Shown in pieces: positions 60,286-64,000 of a DNA stretch of 64,000 nucleotides. Each line of letters starts with the position of its first letter. Position 1 is the first letter of the stretch. The position numbers and the translations under genes were made by a program. Origin of the DNA: Helicobacter sp. 11S02596-1 (lineage in GTDB: Bacteria; Campylobacterota; Campylobacteria; Campylobacterales; Helicobacteraceae); assembly GCF_002272825.1 (NCBI RefSeq), contig NZ_MLAM01000001.1, positions 232,749 to 296,748 of the forward strand, written 5' to 3'. The notes beneath the pieces were generated by a model that worked only from the letters and a program-made list of their open reading frames with translations, was not told the origin of the DNA and made no database searches.

Positions 60286-61001
60286 ACCGCTTTAACCGCT
60301 TCCTCAATGTAAAGGATTCTGCCACAATGCGGGCAGGTGATGATGTCATTGCTTTGAATGATTTCGGCATACACGCGGTCATTGATCCTGATAAAGCACC
60401 CCCCGCAGGCTTGCTTCCTCACAGGGACAACGCTAGCATTTTTCGCCCATTTCCTGACTTTTTCATAAAAACTAATAAGCTTTTGATCCATCGTTATGAT
60501 GAGTTTTTGCTTTTTGGCAAAGATTTTGTGTTGTTGGTCTTTGATGACTTCGATGTCTTTGCTGACTTTTTCCTCTAGCCCAGAAATAGTGCTTTCAAGC
60601 TCAGCGATCGCGGTTTTGATCGAACTTTGGAGTTCTGTTTTGTGCTGGAGTGCCGTTTCAAGCCTCTGGATTTCTTGATTAGCTTGCATAGATTGTTCTT
60701 TTGCGATTTCTTCTTCGACATTCAAGGCTTTGAGTTCTCGTTCAGATCGAACTTCAGAGATTTTTTTATAGATATTTTCAAGCTTAGCGCTCACATCAGC
60801 TAAGACTTGTTCATTTCTTGCAATCTGGAGTTTGATGTCTTTTTTGTCTTCTTCAAGATCAAGCGATTCGGCTTGCTTTGCCTCTTTAGAACGGATCGCC
60901 TTATCAAGCTCGCTCCTTTTTTGCTCAATTTGTGGCTCTAAGCTGTCAATCTCTTTATCAAGATTTGATATTGCAATGAGTTGTTGGAGGTGTTTATTCA
61001 T
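60282..61001 (-). CDS. Coiled-coil zinc-ribbon protein, HP0958/FlgZ-like
   Basis: A 239-aa protein. Residues ~10-170 are a long antiparallel coiled coil (IAISNLDKEIDSLEPQIEQKR, SERELKALNVEEEIAKE), and the C-terminus is a C4 zinc ribbon, CGGCFIRIND..CPHCGRILY. The sequence closely resembles H. pylori HP0958, which stabilises sigma-54 (RpoN) and affects flaA mRNA, so a role in flagellar gene control is likely. It starts after AAGGATAAAAA and is followed by kdtA with a four-nt overlap. Confidence 0.9.
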   Translation of the reverse strand: MNKHLQQLIAISNLDKEIDSLEPQIEQKRSELDKAIRSKEAKQAESLDLEEDKKDIKLQIARNEQVLADVSAKLENIYKKISEVRSERELKALNVEEEIAKEQSMQANQEIQRLETALQHKTELQSSIKTAIAELESTISGLEEKVSKDIEVIKDQQHKIFAKKQKLIITMDQKLISFYEKVRKWAKNASVVPVRKQACGGCFIRINDRVYAEIIQSNDIITCPHCGRILYIEEAVKAV

Positions 61002-61010
61002 TTTTTATCC

Positions 61011-61760
61011 TTATAGATATGCGAATGGATTTTTAGAATCTTTTATTATAGCCTGATAACCCTTAGTTTTCAAAATAGATTCCATAATTTGACTAAAAAA
61101 TCTTTCACTTTGGTAATGCCCAACGTCGATGAGACTGATGTCGCGCGACTTTGCGATCATCCCATCGTGATATTTGATATCCCCGGTTATCAAGCAGGCA
61201 TTTTTACCCAATGGGTTTTCATACAAATGCGAAGCCCCCGCACCACAGACCACAGAGACAAAGTCGATTTTATCGCTACTTTGAACGCATTTGATGGGGT
61301 TATGAGAGGGGATGGCTAGTTTTTGTTTGATATTTTCTACCAAAAGCCTAAAATCTATCGCTTCAATAGCGCCACTAAGCGCTATCCCATCAGCTTTTAG
61401 CCCGACAAAACCCAGCACATCTTTTGCAAAATACGCATTGAGATGTGTGGTGTCAAAATTCGTATGCAGCGCAATGAGCGAACAATTTTTCTCAATCAAT
61501 ATTTTGGCAATATTGGCAGGATAATCATCATAATAAAAGGTTTTTATGGGCTTAAAAAATAACGGGTGATGTGTGATGATGAGGCTTTGGGGTGCGATGG
61601 TATCAGCGATTTGTGCTGTGGCTTCCAAACACACATAAATTTCTTGGCAAATTTGGTTTTTATCCCCCAGATTAAGCCCGCTATTATCCCATTTTTCTTG
61701 GAGTTCAAAGGGCGAAATACTATTTAAAAATTCATAAATTTCAGAAACATTATGCATCAT
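61011..61760 (-). CDS. Nif3-like dinuclear metal centre protein (GTP cyclohydrolase I type 2 family)
   Basis: A 249-aa protein with EKWDNSGLNLGDKNQ, SLIITHHPLFFKP (paired His metal ligands), LIALHTNFDTTHLN (His and Asp), ACLITGDIKYHDGM (Asp) and a final SLIDVGHYQSE with His-Glu. These are the dinuclear metal ligands of the hexameric YbgI/Nif3 family. The function of the family remains uncertain. It follows glyQ by 54 nt on the same strand, as in H. pylori (HP0959). Confidence 0.93.
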   Translation of the reverse strand: MMHNVSEIYEFLNSISPFELQEKWDNSGLNLGDKNQICQEIYVCLEATAQIADTIAPQSLIITHHPLFFKPIKTFYYDDYPANIAKILIEKNCSLIALHTNFDTTHLNAYFAKDVLGFVGLKADGIALSGAIEAIDFRLLVENIKQKLAIPSHNPIKCVQSSDKIDFVSVVCGAGASHLYENPLGKNACLITGDIKYHDGMIAKSRDISLIDVGHYQSERFFSQIMESILKTKGYQAIIKDSKNPFAYL

Positions 61761-61814
61761 CTTTTCTCATATTTTTCGATATTTTTTTCTGCTAGGCTTT
61801 TTGCAAATATTTTT

Positions 61815-62720
61815 TCAAATTTCTCGGGCATTGAGCCTGTCTTCTCGTTGGCTTTCTTGCTCCTTATACAGCGTAGCACAGCCTTTGGCGATTTCTCGGA
61901 TTTGAAGTATTTGATTTTGCCGTTGCGCTACAGAGATCGCTTTGCGTGCATCAAGTATATTAAAAAAATGCGAACTTAACATCGCAAAATCATACGCTGG
62001 CAGTGGCAAACCAGCGTCCAAACACCGCTTAGCCTCCTCTTGGGATTTTTCAAACATCTCAAAAATCATCTTCGTATCAGCGATTTCAAAATGGTATTTG
62101 CTAAATTCATACTCCGCTTCCAAATGCACATCAGCGTATCGGACACTTTCGCCATTAGGCTTTTTTGCCCACAAAATATCAAAAATAGACGTTACACCCT
62201 GAATATACATCGCCAAACGTTCCACGCCATAGGTGATTTCGACAGCGACAGGATCGCAGGCAATCCCGCCGACTTGCTGGAAATAAGTAAATTGCGTCAC
62301 TTCCATCCCATCAAGCCAAACCTCCCAGCCAAGCCCCCAAGCCCCCAAAGTCGGCGATTCCCAATTGTCTTCGACAAAACGGATATCGTGTTCTTGGGTA
62401 TTAAGCCCTAGAGCTTGGAGACTTTGGAGATAAAGCTCTTGGATATTATCCGGGCTGGGTTTGATGAGGACTTGAAACTGGTAGTAACTCCCCAAACGAT
62501 TGGGATTTTCGCCATATCTCCCATCAGTGGGGCGACGTGAGGGGGCAACATACGCAGCACTCCAGGGCTTGCTATCGAGGCTTTTTAGCAATGTAGCTGG
62601 GTGAAATGTCCCCGCACCCGCTGGGATGTCATAAGGCTGGACGATAAGACAACCCTGATCTTTCCAAAACGTTTGTAGTTGCAACAAAATATCTGAAAAA
62701 CTATGCTGATTTGCACCCAT
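61815..62720 (-). CDS. glyQ: Glycyl-tRNA synthetase alpha subunit
   Basis: A 301-aa catalytic subunit of the heterotetrameric class II synthetase. It contains [66 protein letters not shown] and [16 protein letters not shown]. It charges tRNA-Gly together with GlyS, whose gene is not here. It lies 36 nt after gpsA on the same strand. Confidence 0.98.
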   Translation of the reverse strand: MGANQHSFSDILLQLQTFWKDQGCLIVQPYDIPAGAGTFHPATLLKSLDSKPWSAAYVAPSRRPTDGRYGENPNRLGSYYQFQVLIKPSPDNIQELYLQSLQALGLNTQEHDIRFVEDNWESPTLGAWGLGWEVWLDGMEVTQFTYFQQVGGIACDPVAVEITYGVERLAMYIQGVTSIFDILWAKKPNGESVRYADVHLEAEYEFSKYHFEIADTKMIFEMFEKSQEEAKRCLDAGLPLPAYDFAMLSSHFFNILDARKAISVAQRQNQILQIREIAKGCATLYKEQESQREDRLNAREI

Positions 62721-62756
62721 TAAAATTCCTTTGTTAAATTTTTATTTATATTTTAC

Positions 62757-63692
62757 TCATCGTTTCATCAATGCCTGCATACTTTCTAAAGGGCTTTTGC
62801 CCTGAATAATGTCTTGAACCTCTGTGGCAATGGGCGTATAAATCCCCTCTCTCTGGGCGATTTGGGTGATGGCTTTGGAGGTTTTGATACCTTCAGCGAC
62901 TTCACCGAGTTCATTTAAAATAGCTTCCAAAGACTTATTTTGTGCCAATCCCAAGCCCACGCGGTAGTTTCTTGAGAGCAAAGAACTTGCGGTCAAAAAC
63001 AAATCCCCTGCCCCCGAAAGCCCTAAAAATGTCTGCTTTTTTGCTCCAAAATATTCCCCAAAACGACACATTTCCACAAGCCCACGTGCAAGAAGCGACG
63101 CTTTGGCATTTTGCCCTAGACCCAACCCATCGCAAATTCCCCCAGCTATGGCGATGACATTTTTATACGCCCCAGCGATCTCTCCACCAACAACATCGTC
63201 TTTGATATAGGGCTTGATAAAAGCAGGCATTGCATTGGCAAATGCCTCTGCAAGCCCCACATTGCGCGAATGGATAGCCAATGCGGTAGGCAAGCCTGAG
63301 CTGACTTCTTTAGCGAAGCTCGGGCCAGCGAGAAAACACAGATTTTCTTCAGAAACAAAATCTTTTGCAATCTCGCTCACAAAAGCTCCCGTGCCCTCTT
63401 CTATGCCTTTAGAAGCGATGAGGATTTTTGCGTTTTGATTTAAATGCGCGCTTGCAAACCAACCCTTGAGTGCCTGCACACTGATGGCGATAACAAAAAG
63501 TTCGCTATCAAGCCCCTCTTTAAGGCTGGTTTGCCTGATAGGGGGGCGTGCATTTTGCTTCAAGATGTCATTACAAGATGCCAATAACGCTGAAGTATCG
63601 CGCCGAGAAACGATACACACGTCATTTTTTTGTCCAAAAGCGAATGCCAGCGCTCTCCCCCACGCCCCGCCACCAAAAATTGTGATTTTCAT
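62757..63692 (-). CDS. gpsA: NAD(P)-dependent glycerol-3-phosphate dehydrogenase
   Basis: A 311-aa enzyme that reduces dihydroxyacetone phosphate to sn-glycerol-3-phosphate for phospholipids. [18 protein letters not shown] is the nucleotide site, [18 protein letters not shown] is a family hallmark, and [37 protein letters not shown] holds the catalytic Lys. First gene of the long minus-strand run; the 266 nt upstream contain no gene and probably its promoter. Confidence 0.97.
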   Translation of the reverse strand: MKITIFGGGAWGRALAFAFGQKNDVCIVSRRDTSALLASCNDILKQNARPPIRQTSLKEGLDSELFVIAISVQALKGWFASAHLNQNAKILIASKGIEEGTGAFVSEIAKDFVSEENLCFLAGPSFAKEVSSGLPTALAIHSRNVGLAEAFANAMPAFIKPYIKDDVVGGEIAGAYKNVIAIAGGICDGLGLGQNAKASLLARGLVEMCRFGEYFGAKKQTFLGLSGAGDLFLTASSLLSRNYRVGLGLAQNKSLEAILNELGEVAEGIKTSKAITQIAQREGIYTPIATEVQDIIQGKSPLESMQALMKR

Positions 63693-63958
63693 TTTGCCCT
63701 CTATTTTGCTTTCTATTTATCTTTTTGGGTGATTAAAATGTTGTATTTTATCACAGAAATCAGCACCGATTTGCCAAGGATTCTCCCCGCTAAAATTTAG
63801 AAATATTTCAAACCAAGCAACCAGACTGCTCCCATAATTTTATAAACATAATAAAAATCCGTTTTGCAGACGCCCGCTACAACGCGGTGTTTTATAAAGA
63901 TTGCTAAATCATTCTTTGGATACAATGTTGCCTTTATCATAATAAGGAGGATAAGAAA

Positions 63959-64000
63959 ATGGATGCATTACAAGAACGCTTATTGGATATTTTGCTGGAA
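63959..64000 (+). CDS. Start of an unidentified protein (3' end outside window)
   Basis: An ATG with a strong AAGGAGG ribosome site seven to eight bases upstream, followed by 14 codons (MDALQERLLDILLE) to the window edge. A TACAAT at ~63922 in GGATACAATG could be the -10. Too little is visible to name it. Confidence 0.6.
   Translation, partial: MDALQERLLDILLE

Noticed and set aside
63540..63547. Short G run in gpsA as a further phase-variable tract
   Set aside because: Only about seven G on the plus strand inside a conserved housekeeping gene; too short and not expected to be selected for slippage.

Overview
The window reads as a chromosomal segment of a non-pylori Helicobacter or close relative (Campylobacterota). 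The strongest sign is the right end: lgt, an rluA-type pseudouridine synthase, kdtA, an HP0958/FlgZ-like zinc-ribbon protein, a Nif3-like protein, glyQ and gpsA lie together, as I recall them in H. pylori. Other signs are AT-rich DNA with long homopolymeric G/C tracts in surface-glycan genes, a CIRCE-controlled groESL, CcoG and a DUF5718 protein.

Left region (1-24.2 kb, all + strand): a large surface-glycan locus. It opens with a phosphonate pathway: a nucleotidyltransferase-PEP mutase fusion, phosphonopyruvate decarboxylase, an iron-type alcohol dehydrogenase and a LicD-type transferase. The simplest reading is PEP -> phosphonopyruvate -> phosphonoacetaldehyde -> 2-hydroxyethylphosphonate -> CMP-phosphonate -> phosphonate-decorated glycan. 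Then come glycosyltransferases, methyltransferases and a polysaccharide deacetylase, ending with a complete WbpI/B/D/E/A-type set for UDP-2,3-diacetamido-2,3-dideoxy-mannuronic acid. Nine G or C tracts of 9-12 nt lie in these genes. Some are in the reading phase that gives a full-length product and some are not, and two copies of one repeated segment differ by one G (10 versus 11). Tandem duplication and deletion have made mosaic genes: a GT4-GT4 fusion, a GT4-epimerase fusion with a deletion derivative, three near-identical GT2 heads and a circularly permuted GT4.

Middle region (24.2-52.8 kb): tRNA-Asn with a decayed duplicate and a perfect 127-bp direct repeat; a small membrane protein; prmC, M48 protease, pyrG, recJ, an rluA-type gene; a phosphoethanolamine transferase; an ABC-F ATPase; ccoG; a bile-acid-flavoured trio (BASS transporter, choloylglycine hydrolase-like enzyme, MFS exporter); an alcohol dehydrogenase; groESL with a clear promoter and CIRCE; dnaG, a PP-loop enzyme, hisH and a two-component system. 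Between genes (22.6, 25.0, 31.8-33.2, 35.1, 48.8-49.2, 52.0-52.8 kb) sits a modular repeat family. It has fixed linkers, with at least 15 exact copies of GGTCTTCAG, joined by hairpins whose arm sequences change from copy to copy while pairing is kept.

Right region (52.8-64 kb): an acyl-CoA synthetase (ADP-forming type), a DUF5718 protein and a small unknown, then a long minus-strand run from gpsA through glyQ, nif3-like, flgZ-like, kdtA, an rluA-type gene, an RsbW/STAS-like pair, lgt and two SMR exporters. A new + strand gene starts at the right edge.

Most likely exciting systems: (1) the phase-variable phosphonate-glycan pathway and the slippage-prone glycan locus around it; (2) the covarying hairpin repeat family. 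Family assignments rest on motifs read by eye; no database search was run.
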